Assembly (NCBI GenBank): GCA_900556745.1
Contig: USPU01000005.1
Location: 1 to 32,341, forward strand
From: an uncultured Veillonellaceae bacterium
GTDB lineage: Bacteria > Bacillota > Negativicutes > Veillonellales > Negativicoccaceae
Reading direction: 5' to 3'
DNA: 32,341 nucleotides
A program made the position numbers and the translations under genes. The notes beneath the pieces are model-generated. The model was not told the DNA's origin. It worked only from the letters and a program-made list of their open reading frames with translations, and did not search any database. Below are positions 13,989 through 24,346 of this stretch, piece by piece. Position 1 is the first letter of the stretch. Each line of letters starts with the position of its first letter.

Positions 13989-16900
13989 ACTCTTCTCTCC
14001 GATAGACCCATGTGTAAATCGCGGGCAGGAAGAACAGCGTGAGGAGCGTCGCGATGAGCAGGCCGCCGGAAAAGGCGAAGGCCATCGGTCCCCAGAAGTA
14101 GGAACGCATCAGCGGGATCATGCCCAAAATCGCGGCGAGCGCGGTGAGCAAGATCGGCCGGAAACGCATCATAGCGGCATTAACGACGGCCTCGTGGAGA
14201 GGTTCGCCGTCCGCGCGATGCGTTTCAATCTGATCGAGCAGAATAATCGAGTTACGAATGATCATGCCCGACAGCGCAATGATGCCAAGAATGGCGACGA
14301 AACCGAGCGGTTTACGTGTCAATTGCAAGGCGACGATGGAACCGATAAGACCGAGCGGCGCGGTGATGGCCGCCAGGATCATGAGTTTAATTTTACCGAG
14401 CTGGAACATGAGGACCATGAGAATCACAAAAATCATGACCGGCATGACGACGACGATGGAGTCCACGGATGTGTGACTGCGTTCGACACTGCCGTCATAT
14501 TCGAGAGAATATCCCGTCGGCAGATTTTCACGGAAATCGGCAAGCGTTTTCGTGTAGATCCGCTCCGAAACGGTATCGGCCGGCGTATCATCGGCGACAT
14601 TGGCGCGAATGGTAATGGTCGGCGTTAAGTTGCGCCGCCAAATCATCGTATTTTCCGTGGTCGGCGTGAGCGTCGCAAATTGACCGAGCGGCACGTAACG
14701 GCCGCCGCCGACATGCACGGCAAGATTCGCCAAATCGCCCAATTGCTGACGACCCGGCGGCAAACGGAATTTGACCGGTACGAGTTGATCGCCGAGGTAA
14801 GCCGACGATACCTGGTAGCCGGAAAGCTTGGTGTAAAGATCGGCGGCGACGGCGTAATTATCCGCGCCGAGTTGACGAATCCGATCCTGATCGATTTTGA
14901 CTTCGACGGACGGCGTCATCTGCGGCCAATCCATATTGACCAAACTGACTTCTTTATCCTGCTGCATCAGTTGCACACCTTCATTGGCGTACTTCTGCAG
15001 TTGCTCGGTATCCGGACCGGACAAACGATACATGATCGGATACGGCGCCGGAGGACCGGTTTGAATCAAGCGAATATTGCTGCGGACATCGGGAAAATCA
15101 TCCGCCAGCACTCGCTCCACATCGGTTTGCAGGGAACGACGCGCGTCGGTGTCTGTCGCGACAATGACCGTCTGCGCGTAGTTAGTGCGCGGCGGCACCG
15201 GTTCAAACGGCAAAATAAAGCGCGGCGCGCTTTCGCCGATGTAGCTGGTAACGGACTCAACACGTTTGTCCCCGTAAAAATGAGCCGTAAACTCGTTGGT
15301 CATTTTTTTCGTCGCTGCTTGCGTCGCGCCGAGCGGAAGCTCTGTTTCGACAATCAGTTCCGGTCGAACGGACGCGGGGAAAAATTCTTTTTTCAACAAC
15401 GGATAGGAAATCGCCGCGATCAGAAATGCGGCAATCGTCGCGAGCACAACCGTTTTACGATAGCGCAAGACGGTTTCCAGCGAATTTTTAAATCCGTTTA
15501 ATAACTTCTTCTGGAACGCGCCCCAACGGGTTTCCTTTTGTTCATCCGGCGGTGTCACCTTAATCATTTTATAGCCCAATACGGGGCTAACGAGTACGGA
15601 GGCGAACCAGGAAATGATAAGCGCGATCGCGGTGACGGAAAAAAGGCTCTCCGTGTATTCGGCGACAATCCCTTTGGCAAGACCGATCGGGATAAACGCG
15701 GCGGCGGTAATCAGCGTGCCGGAAAGCATCGGAAACGCGGTGATTTCATAGGCCGCGGTCGCCGCGTGCAACCGATCCACGCCCTCTTCCAGTTTGCGTT
15801 GCATCATTTCCACGACGATGATAGCGTCATCGACCAAAAGACCGAGAGAAATGATGAGCGCGCCTAAGGAGACGACCTGCAAATCAATTGCGAAGTAATG
15901 CATGATAACGAAGGTAGCCGCGACAACGACCGGAATACACAGCGCGACGACCGCGCCGGAGCGCCACCCCAGCGCGAGGAAGCTGACCAGCAATACAATC
16001 ACGATCGCCTCGGCAAGCGCTCGTGTAAATTCGTTGATCGCGCCGGTGACGACTTCCGGCTGGTTGGTGACCTGACCGATCTCCAATCCTACCGGCAAAT
16101 CATTTTTATACTGCGCGATCGCCTCCGTCAATTCATCGCCGAGATTCAAAACGTTCCCGCCCGGCGCCATGGAGATCGCAATGCCGACGGCTTCTTTACC
16201 GTTGAACATCATGACCGGATTTTGCGGATCGGCGTACGCCTGCTTGACGGTCGCGATATCACCGAGACGAATGGAGCGTTCACCCATGTGAATGGACAAA
16301 TTTTGAATGGCTTCCGCGGAATCTAAAAGTCCCGTGATGCGCAACGCGACATTATGCGAACCGGTACGCACAGAGCCAGCGGGCAACAATGTGCCCTGCT
16401 GCTGCAACATTTGGAAGACCATGCGCGGATCGATACCGAGCTGCGCCAGTTTCGCTTCTTCCATTTCGATATAAATCGTCTGCTCCTGGACACCGAGCAA
16501 TTTTACTTTTTGCACTTCGGGAATTTTCAAAAGCTCACGACGCAGTGTTTCCGCGTATTCCCGTTTTTCCTCGTAGGAAAAATCATCCCCGGTGAGCGCG
16601 TAAATCGAGCCGTAAACATCATCAAACCGATCATTCATGAACGGACCGACGACCCCTTTCGGGAGCTCGCGCCAAACGTCATTGGTGAGATTGCGCACAT
16701 CGGTCCAGGTCGGCCGCACGCTTTCTTTGGGAAGATCTTCGCGCAACCAAACGTAAATAACCGTGGTGTCCCCGTTGGTGAAGCTTTTGATGTAATCAAG
16801 CCCCGGCGTATCTTGCAATTTCTGCTCGATCTTATCGGTGACCTGTTCGTTCATCTGCTCGGCGGTCGCGCCCGGCCAAGCCGCGGCGATCGTCATCGAG

Positions 16901-17037
16901 CGAATCGAAAAGTCGGGATCTTCGCGCCGACCCAAGTCAAAGAAACTCACGATGCCGGCGATTAAGATCGAAACGATAAAAAAGTAAACGATGGGGCGGT
17001 GTTTGACCGCCCATCGCGCTAAGTTAAATGATTTCAT
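13987..17037 (-). CDS. RND efflux transporter, inner-membrane pump subunit
   Basis: A 1016-residue AcrB-like pump that would export drugs or lipids across both membranes using the proton gradient. The first helix (PIVYFFIVSILIAGIVSFF), the two large periplasmic loops and the second-half repeat have normal order and length. In membrane helix 4 the proton-relay pair is present in GLLVDDAIIVVEMM (matching AcrB D407/D408). In helix 10 the lysine corresponding to AcrB K940 is arginine (MIIRNSIILLDQI). The arginine segment MRFRPILLTALA (AcrB R971 region) is kept. It overlaps the adaptor gene as ATGA, so both form one operon. No TolC-like channel gene is nearby. Substrate is unknown. Confidence 0.94.
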   Translation of the reverse strand: MKSFNLARWAVKHRPIVYFFIVSILIAGIVSFFDLGRREDPDFSIRSMTIAAAWPGATAEQMNEQVTDKIEQKLQDTPGLDYIKSFTNGDTTVIYVWLREDLPKESVRPTWTDVRNLTNDVWRELPKGVVGPFMNDRFDDVYGSIYALTGDDFSYEEKREYAETLRRELLKIPEVQKVKLLGVQEQTIYIEMEEAKLAQLGIDPRMVFQMLQQQGTLLPAGSVRTGSHNVALRITGLLDSAEAIQNLSIHMGERSIRLGDIATVKQAYADPQNPVMMFNGKEAVGIAISMAPGGNVLNLGDELTEAIAQYKNDLPVGLEIGQVTNQPEVVTGAINEFTRALAEAIVIVLLVSFLALGWRSGAVVALCIPVVVAATFVIMHYFAIDLQVVSLGALIISLGLLVDDAIIVVEMMQRKLEEGVDRLHAATAAYEITAFPMLSGTLITAAAFIPIGLAKGIVAEYTESLFSVTAIALIISWFASVLVSPVLGYKMIKVTPPDEQKETRWGAFQKKLLNGFKNSLETVLRYRKTVVLATIAAFLIAAISYPLLKKEFFPASVRPELIVETELPLGATQAATKKMTNEFTAHFYGDKRVESVTSYIGESAPRFILPFEPVPPRTNYAQTVIVATDTDARRSLQTDVERVLADDFPDVRSNIRLIQTGPPAPYPIMYRLSGPDTEQLQKYANEGVQLMQQDKEVSLVNMDWPQMTPSVEVKIDQDRIRQLGADNYAVAADLYTKLSGYQVSSAYLGDQLVPVKFRLPPGRQQLGDLANLAVHVGGGRYVPLGQFATLTPTTENTMIWRRNLTPTITIRANVADDTPADTVSERIYTKTLADFRENLPTGYSLEYDGSVERSHTSVDSIVVVMPVMIFVILMVLMFQLGKIKLMILAAITAPLGLIGSIVALQLTRKPLGFVAILGIIALSGMIIRNSIILLDQIETHRADGEPLHEAVVNAAMMRFRPILLTALAAILGMIPLMRSYFWGPMAFAFSGGLLIATLLTLFFLPAIYTWVYRREE

Positions 17038-18089
17038 ATCCGGACCGCTTGCCCTTCCGTCAGATTTTGCGCACCGGCAACAACGACTCGATCCCCTTTA
17101 TTGAGACCGGAGGTAATTTCCACCTGATCGCCTCGGTACGCCCCTGTCGTTACGTTGACAAGAGTGACTTTTTCATCCCGCACGACCCAAACGGCCGGTG
17201 TTTTGGATTGCGGCGCAAGCGCGCTCAAAGGTACCAGTATCTGCTCGCCGGACGCGCCCGTGAAATGCACTTCGGCCGTACTGCCGAGCGCCAATTGCGC
17301 CGGCGGATCGCTGAGCGTCAACTTCGCGTCATAGGTTCCCGTTTTCGGATTCGGCGCCGGTGAAACTTCGCGCATTACCGCCGTCGATTTTTGGTCCGGT
17401 AACGCCCAGAATGTCACTTCGGCGGAGCTGCCCACCGGATAATCGGAAATATTTTTTTCCGTAAGGGAAATCTGTACATCCAAACTGCTGTTATCAACGA
17501 TCGCCACGACCGGCATACCCGCGCTGACGACCTGGCCGATTTCCGCCATGATCATGCCGACAACACCGTCACGATCCGCCCGCAAAGTGGCAAACGACGC
17601 TTGATTTTGCGCCCGATATAAAGCGGCCTGCGCCTGATCGTGCTGCGCTTGCGCCAACTGCTGTTTACTGCGCACTTCGTCAATTTTCAGCGCCGAAATC
17701 GCGTCTTGCGCATAGAGAGTTTCCATGCGCGCGAGTGTTTTATTCGCGAGTTCCAATTGCGCGGCGGCGGCGTCGGCCTGTCCCTGCGCCGCGTCGACTT
17801 GCGCTTCCACATCATTCGCATCTAACGAGAATAAGGGATCGCCCGTTTGGACACGATCGCCGGACTGCACGAATTTATGCACGATTTTTCCCGGAATTTG
17901 AAATCCTAAAGGAGATTCCGTGCGACCATGCACCGTGCCGGAAAACGAATGTTCCGCCGCGGTTTCCGTCGCGCCGATCGTCATCGTTTTAACCAATGGC
18001 GGCGGTACTTCGGCTGTCGAACTTTTGCCGCATCCGCACACCGCCAAACATAATATCGTCAACATTAACCATTGCCACCAATGCTTCAT
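17034..18089 (-). CDS. RND periplasmic adaptor (membrane fusion) lipoprotein
   Basis: A 351-residue adaptor linking the RND pump to an outer-membrane channel. A lipoprotein signal is visible: MKHWWQWLMLTILCLAVCGC, with the lipid-carrying Cys probably residue 20 (VCGC). Family segments follow: the lipoyl half-motif GRTESPLGFQIPGKIVHKFV with GDRVQTGDPLFSLD, a helical hairpin (about residues 95-160, rich in Ala and Gln), the second lipoyl half (RADRDGVVGMIMAEIGQVV), a beta-barrel, and a membrane-proximal domain ending GLNKGDRVVVAGAQNLTEGQAV. The ATG at 18089 has GGAGG upstream. It is the first gene of the efflux operon; a regulator is not adjacent. Confidence 0.93.
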   Translation of the reverse strand: MKHWWQWLMLTILCLAVCGCGKSSTAEVPPPLVKTMTIGATETAAEHSFSGTVHGRTESPLGFQIPGKIVHKFVQSGDRVQTGDPLFSLDANDVEAQVDAAQGQADAAAAQLELANKTLARMETLYAQDAISALKIDEVRSKQQLAQAQHDQAQAALYRAQNQASFATLRADRDGVVGMIMAEIGQVVSAGMPVVAIVDNSSLDVQISLTEKNISDYPVGSSAEVTFWALPDQKSTAVMREVSPAPNPKTGTYDAKLTLSDPPAQLALGSTAEVHFTGASGEQILVPLSALAPQSKTPAVWVVRDEKVTLVNVTTGAYRGDQVEITSGLNKGDRVVVAGAQNLTEGQAVRI

Positions 18090-18143
18090 TATGCTGCCTC
18101 CATCTATCGTCTTTTTGCCACGGCGATTTTTTTGTTTAGATAT

Positions 18144-18172
18144 ATTATAGCAATCGGCCTTGTAAATGGCGA
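18144..18172 (-). promoter_or_regulatory. Probable promoter of the efflux operon
   Basis: A perfect TATAAT on the minus strand (18144-18149) with extended TGC; the -35 hexamer TCGCCA (18167-18172) at 17 bases is weak, as often with extended -10 promoters. Confidence 0.5.
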
Positions 18173-18215
18173 ATTATTATTTCTTTTTCTTTCATTGTTT
18201 AACTTTTTGTATAAT

Positions 18216-18243
18216 AAAAACGATCCCTTTCGGGATCGTTTTT
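18216..18243 (-). terminator. Terminator of lysP
   Basis: AAAAACGATCCC (18216-18227) pairs with GGGATCGTTTTT (18232-18243) around TTTC, 9 bases after the lysP stop codon. Confidence 0.92.
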
Positions 18244-18251
18244 ATGTTCAT

Positions 18252-19769
18252 TCAAGCGTCAACTTCTTCGCCGCTTTGCGCGAGCAATTCGTCGTCATGC
18301 GGATCCAAATTGACTTCTTCCAACGGAATTAATTTCGTTTTGTGTTTCATTTTGTACCAAAAATGCACGGCAAGGAATACCGGAATGCCGACGTACGCGA
18401 CACTGGCACCGTACCAGTCAATTTTCTGACCGGTAAAGGCGGTGTAGTTCTGCCCCGCCATGACAATCAGGCACAAGACCAGCGCGAAGATCGGGCCGAA
18501 AGGATACAGCGACGCTTTATACGGCAAATCATTTAAATCGTAACCTTGGCGAATATACGCGCGACGGAAGCGATAGTGACAAATCGCGATGCCGACCCAG
18601 GTAATGAATCCCGCCATACCGCTGATATTGATCAGCCAGTTGTATGTGGCGCCGTCACCGATGAAGCTCGTAAGGAATGCGGCGATACCAAACACGGCCG
18701 TCGCAAACAACGCATTGGTCGGAATACCGCGTTTATTGACTTTCAGAAACACTTTCGGCGCTTTGCCTTCCGCGGCCAACGCGTACAGCATACGAGTCGA
18801 TACATACACGCCCGAGTTGCCCGCCGAAAGTACCGCTGTCAAAATAACGGCATTCAAAATGCCCGCCGCGGCCGGCAAACCGAAATGTTCAAAGACGAGC
18901 GTAAACGGACTGATCGCGATGTTTTCCACCGAACTGTTTAAAAGGTTGGGATCCGTATACGGAATCAGGAAACCGATGACCGTGAAAGCACCGAGATAAA
19001 ACAACAGGATGCGCCAGAAAATGGTGTTGACCGCTTTCGGTACGTTTTCTTTCGGGTTTTCCGATTCACCCGCCGCGACACCGATCATTTCCGTGCCCTG
19101 GAACGAAAAACCGGCGATCATGAAAATGCCGAGAACGGCCGCCCAGCCGCCGACAAACGGCGCCTCTCCGACCGTCCAGTTGGTAAATCCGGGCGATTCG
19201 GCGCCGATACCGAGGATCAACAATGCGCCGACAAAGAGAAACACGATGACGGTCATGACTTTCACGCCGGCAAAAATAAATTCACTTTCACCGAATAAGC
19301 GCGTTGACATATAGTTTAAGCCGAAGATCAGAACAAAGAACAACGCGCTCCAGACAATGGACGGCGTATCGGGAAACCAATATTTCATGATCAGAGCGCT
19401 GGCGACCAGTTCCGCCGCCAATGTAATGGCCCAGTTGAACCAATAGTTCCAACCGAGCGCAAATCCGAATGCCTCATCCACAAACCGTGCAGCGTACGTT
19501 CCGAACGAACCGGAAACCGGCATGTAAGTGGCCATTTCACCCAAGCTCGTCATCAAGAAATACACCATGATACCGATGAGCGAATACGCGAGCAGCGCGC
19601 CGCCCGGACCCGCTTGGGAAACGGATTCCCCACCGGCTACGAAGAGACCGGTACCGATGGCGCCGCCAATGGCGATCATATTCATATGACGTGCTTTCAG
19701 ACTGCGTTTCAATTTCGGAGCCGTTTCTTCTCCCGGAAGATAGCCGTCTGTCAAATTAGGTTCCGCCAT
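18252..19769 (-). CDS. lysP: Lysine-specific permease LysP-like (APC family)
   Basis: A 505-residue, 12-helix amino acid permease. It follows E. coli LysP (489 residues) along its whole length by remembered pattern: LKARHMNMIAIGGAIGTGLF, SQAGPGGALLAYSLIG, GEMATYMPVSGSFGTYAARF, GFALGWNYWFNWA, NWTVGEAPFVGG, GFSFQGTEMIGVAAGESENP, SPFTLVFEHFGL, VILTAVLSAGNSGVYVSTR, ISGMAGFITWVGIAICHYRF and DLNDLPYKASLYPFGPIFA. LysP brings in L-lysine with protons at the inner membrane. The ATG at 19769 follows AAGGTGA. It is a single-gene unit with its own promoter and terminator; upstream lie three 20-base repeats. A related basic or other amino acid substrate cannot be fully excluded. Confidence 0.88.
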   Translation of the reverse strand: MAEPNLTDGYLPGEETAPKLKRSLKARHMNMIAIGGAIGTGLFVAGGESVSQAGPGGALLAYSLIGIMVYFLMTSLGEMATYMPVSGSFGTYAARFVDEAFGFALGWNYWFNWAITLAAELVASALIMKYWFPDTPSIVWSALFFVLIFGLNYMSTRLFGESEFIFAGVKVMTVIVFLFVGALLILGIGAESPGFTNWTVGEAPFVGGWAAVLGIFMIAGFSFQGTEMIGVAAGESENPKENVPKAVNTIFWRILLFYLGAFTVIGFLIPYTDPNLLNSSVENIAISPFTLVFEHFGLPAAAGILNAVILTAVLSAGNSGVYVSTRMLYALAAEGKAPKVFLKVNKRGIPTNALFATAVFGIAAFLTSFIGDGATYNWLINISGMAGFITWVGIAICHYRFRRAYIRQGYDLNDLPYKASLYPFGPIFALVLCLIVMAGQNYTAFTGQKIDWYGASVAYVGIPVFLAVHFWYKMKHKTKLIPLEEVNLDPHDDELLAQSGEEVDA

Positions 19770-19806
19770 CTGTCATCACCTTCTTTTCCTTTTTTTAATT
19801 AGTTCA

Positions 19807-19834
19807 ATTATAGCATTAAGGTCTGAAAATGCAA
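19807..19834 (-). promoter_or_regulatory. Promoter of lysP
   Basis: Minus-strand TTGCAT (19829-19834) and perfect TATAAT (19807-19812), 16 bases apart with an extended TGC. The lysP start codon is 38 bases downstream. Confidence 0.75.
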
Positions 19835-19871
19835 GCCAAAATACTTTTTTCCGCAAAAATTCCTTTTGATT

Positions 19872-19931
19872 ATTATTTTTCCACGTACTTCATTATTTTT
19901 CCCCGTACTTCATCATTTTTTCTCCGGTTTC
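19872..19931. repeat. Three 20-base tandem repeats upstream of lysP promoter
   Basis: Units begin at 19872, 19892 and 19912. The first two (ATTATTTTTCCACGTACTTC and the same with CCCC) differ at one base; the third is diverged (ATCATTTTTTCTCCGGTTTC). A 20-base period places them about two DNA turns apart, as for a series of regulator sites. The rest of the gap (about 19932-20124) shows no gene or clear signal. Confidence 0.8.
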
Positions 19932-20124
19932 CATTGATTTAGAGAATATTTTAATAACGTAATGTGCGTATATAGTAGATGGTTAATAGTATATTACTTT
20001 TTGTTTCTATATCTGGTACTAATAAACCTTCCGTCGATTTCTGTTTCTCTTTCGTCAGTGCTGTTTTGTCATATGTGAACGGATCCATCTGAATCACCGT
20101 GCAAATTTAACTGAAAGATCGCAC

Positions 20125-20147
20125 AAAAAAACGGCCGAAGCCGTTTT

Positions 20148-20149
<2 letters not shown>
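20125..20149 (-). terminator. Terminator of gyrB
   Basis: AAAAAACGGC (20126-20135) pairs with GCCGTTTTTT (20140-20149) around CGAA; it overlaps the gyrB stop codon. Confidence 0.9.
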
Positions 20150-22076
<1,927 letters not shown>

Positions 22077-22093
22077 TCAAAATTTTTATCTTA

Positions 22094-22099
22094 ATTATA
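22094..22099 (-). promoter_or_regulatory. Probable -10 box of gyrB promoter
   Basis: A perfect TATAAT on the minus strand, 30 bases before the gyrB start codon, in a very AT-rich stretch. No good -35 hexamer is seen; AGTATACT lies just upstream and could be a binding site. Confidence 0.4.
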
Positions 22100-22131
22100 T
22101 ACAGTATACTATAAATAATTTTAAAAATACA

Positions 22132-22171
22132 CTTATTTTATCAAAATAAGCCCATAATGGGCCTATTTTGA
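22132..22171 (-). other. Two overlapping alternative hairpins between dciA and gyrB
   Basis: TCAAAATA-A-GCCCA (22141-22154) pairs with TGGGC-C-TATTTTGA (22158-22171). CTTATTTT (22132-22139) can instead pair with AAAATAAG (22143-22150), sharing bases, so the two exclude each other. On the minus strand no U-tract follows, so this is not a standard terminator; it may stabilise the dciA mRNA end or limit read-through. Confidence 0.45.
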
Positions 22172-22227
22172 TTTTTGTATGGGGTAAGTATCGATACGAA
22201 TAAAATCCTCTTATTTTTTATTTTACG

Positions 22228-23067
22228 TCATTTATCTTCCGCTTTACGCACAAACTTCGCCAAAAGATTGCGAACATGATCCTCCGTCAGTTCCTGCGGT
22301 TCGATACCGGTGAGTAAACTCGCGAGCATGACCTGCTCCGCCGCTGTTTCTACACGATGATAGATATGATCGAGCGTCCGATAGATCAAGTATTGCCGCG
22401 ACTGCGCATACATGCTCTCGCTCGTGCCCACAGCCGCGATGACATCCCGATACGACGCGGCCGGATGCTCTTTCAGATAGCGGGTGACGGCGTGACGTTC
22501 TTGCGCCTGCGCCCGCAACTTGCACATTTCACAAGTACCGTCGACCGCGTCCGTCAACTGGTGGCAAACCCCGCACGGTACAAAACCCGCTTCCCGTCGC
22601 GCCAATTCCAGCGCCAGCTGCCGTTCGCGCAAATGAATCAGCGATTGTTTTAAAGCCGGATCCGGTACCGCCGTAAAAAACGCAGCCACTTCTTCTTTCT
22701 GCGCCGCGGTCAATGCGGGAATATGCTCCTGTGTCCGTTTTTCCGCCGCTTTTTTTGGCGCCTGTTGCGCGCGACGACCGGTGCGAAATTTTAAATCCGT
22801 GATGGTGTATTCCGGAAATCGATCGACCAATTTTTTAATAATTTTTTCCCGCTGAATAAAAAGTTCATTCAGCCAGACTGAATTATCCGCAAGTACCGTG
22901 ACCGTCACGCCGTCATACTTACCGATAAAGGATTTTTTCGCCAGTATTTTGCCGACGACTTCGGGCCAACTTTCCTGCAATCGGTACAACTGCATTTGCG
23001 GCTGGTCTTTCCATTGTTCCGTCCAAACGGCAAGCGCCTGTTGTAAAGAATTCAAATTATGCGCCAT
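22228..23067 (-). CDS. dciA: DUF721/DciA-like replication protein with Cys-pair domain
   Basis: A 279-residue protein. Residues about 10-95 are a DUF721 (DciA) domain (LYRLQESWPEVVGKILAKKS, then DGVTVTVLADNSVWLNELFI and REKIIKKLVDRFPEYTITDLKFRTG). DciA proteins load the replicative helicase in many bacteria. Beyond a basic linker the protein has a longer C-terminal part with C165-x2-C168 and C179-x2-C182, a likely zinc-binding knuckle, and a further helical region to the end. The ATG at 23067 lies inside the recF end (11-base overlap) with GGAGA before it. Position beside recF and gyrB fits a replication role; the function of the zinc part is unknown. Confidence 0.82.
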   Translation of the reverse strand: MAHNLNSLQQALAVWTEQWKDQPQMQLYRLQESWPEVVGKILAKKSFIGKYDGVTVTVLADNSVWLNELFIQREKIIKKLVDRFPEYTITDLKFRTGRRAQQAPKKAAEKRTQEHIPALTAAQKEEVAAFFTAVPDPALKQSLIHLRERQLALELARREAGFVPCGVCHQLTDAVDGTCEMCKLRAQAQERHAVTRYLKEHPAASYRDVIAAVGTSESMYAQSRQYLIYRTLDHIYHRVETAAEQVMLASLLTGIEPQELTEDHVRNLLAKFVRKAEDK

Positions 23068-24130
23068 GGGATTTCTCCAAGCAACGCATATCGACCGGTT
23101 CCGGCAAACGGTTCGGACGATACGCGGCGGTCATGATCAATTGCAATTGTCGGTCGGCAGTCCAGCGTAACAGTTCCTGTTGCCGTTCCTCATCGAGTTC
23201 GCTGAGGACATCGTCCAACAACAGTACGGGCAATTCGCCGACATGTTCTTTTAAATACGTGGTCTCGGATAATTTTAACGCCAAAATGGCGAGCCGCTGC
23301 TCGCCCTGCGATCCGTAATCGGCCAAATTTTTATCCTCATGGTAAAACACCACATCGGCACGATGCGGTCCGATGGAGGTAAAACCGCTTTTCAAATCAC
23401 GTTCCAGCGTTTCTTTATATAGATGTAAATACTCCTCTTTGGAAATGTCTTCACATTTGGCATAGAAACGCAGGTATTTCAAATGCACGTTGAGATCTCC
23501 GGCCGACCAGGTTTGCGAAGTCGGTCCGACCAGCCTATTCCACTCCTCCAGCGCCTGCATTCTCGCGTTGGTAATATAGACGGCCTGCGTCGCCAGCTGC
23601 TCGTCCCACGGTGCCAAATCCACCGCCCGCTGCGCTTTCAGCAGTTGATTGCGTTGCGCCAAAATCCGATTGTAACGCAGTAACGCATCATAATAGAGCG
23701 AATTCGCCCGCGCCAAACTCAAATCCAAAAAACGGCGGCGCCCCTGCGGACTGCCTTTGATCAACTGCAAATCATCCGGTCCGAAATAAACGGTATGCAA
23801 TGTCCCGACCAATTCTTTTTGGCGAACCGGCGTCGCATTGATCCACATTTCTTTGCGTTTATTTTTATATACATTGATTTGGATTTTTTGCGCTACTTCA
23901 TGGCGCGTAAAATCGACCCGAACGGCGGCGCTCTCCGCGTTGTGCCGAATCATCAGCCGATCATGACTCGTGCGCGGTGATTTTCCCACGGAAGCCAAGT
24001 ACATCGCTTCCAAAAGATTCGTTTTGCCGCAACCGTTCGGGCCGTAAAGCAATGTCGTCGGAGCGGAAAGCGTCAGCGAATATTCCGCATAGCTGCGAAA
24101 ATCCGTCACCGCAACGGTGGCGATTTTCAT
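23057..24130 (-). CDS. recF: DNA replication and repair protein RecF
   Basis: RecF is an SMC-like ATPase that helps load RecA at single-strand gaps. The 357-residue protein shows the N-terminal VTDFRSYAEYSL, Walker A GPNGCGKTN (30-38), the ABC signature region GSQGEQRLAILALKLSE and Walker B PVLLLDDVLSELDEERQ near the C-terminus. The length is normal. The ATG at 24130 overlaps the stop of the S4 gene as ATGA, so the genes are translationally coupled. Order dnaN, S4 protein, recF is the classical Firmicute one. Confidence 0.97.
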   Translation of the reverse strand: MKIATVAVTDFRSYAEYSLTLSAPTTLLYGPNGCGKTNLLEAMYLASVGKSPRTSHDRLMIRHNAESAAVRVDFTRHEVAQKIQINVYKNKRKEMWINATPVRQKELVGTLHTVYFGPDDLQLIKGSPQGRRRFLDLSLARANSLYYDALLRYNRILAQRNQLLKAQRAVDLAPWDEQLATQAVYITNARMQALEEWNRLVGPTSQTWSAGDLNVHLKYLRFYAKCEDISKEEYLHLYKETLERDLKSGFTSIGPHRADVVFYHEDKNLADYGSQGEQRLAILALKLSETTYLKEHVGELPVLLLDDVLSELDEERQQELLRWTADRQLQLIMTAAYRPNRLPEPVDMRCLEKSHGA

Positions 24131-24345
24131 ACTTCGGACACAACCGTGAAACTTCCCTGATCGGGCACATCGACGCGATCATCGGCGGTAATTTTTTTGC
24201 GAACTACGGTGCAAGGTTCGCCGTTGACCCAAACTTCACCGCTGCGGATCAATCCTTTCGCCTCCGCCCCCGAACCGACCACGCCGGCGAGTTTCAACAG
24301 TTCATTTAACGCAATAAAAGACGTATGAATCGTAATTTCTCGCAT
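24127..24345 (-). CDS. yaaA: S4-domain RNA-binding protein YaaA
   Basis: A 72-residue S4-like protein (YaaA, S4 domain protein often found between dnaN and recF). Sequence ALNELLKLAGVVGSGAEAKGLIRSGEVWVNGEP is the S4 RNA-binding fold. The frame is open upstream, but the ATG at 24345 (one base after the dnaN stop) gives the usual start, with GAGGG upstream. The exact role is unknown; members have been linked to ribosome assembly. Confidence 0.93.
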   Translation of the reverse strand: MREITIHTSFIALNELLKLAGVVGSGAEAKGLIRSGEVWVNGEPCTVVRKKITADDRVDVPDQGSFTVVSEV

Positions 24346-24346
24346 C

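Noticed and set aside
14680..15501. Open frame of 273 codons on the plus strand
   Set aside because: Fully inside the RND pump gene on the other strand; no family pattern.
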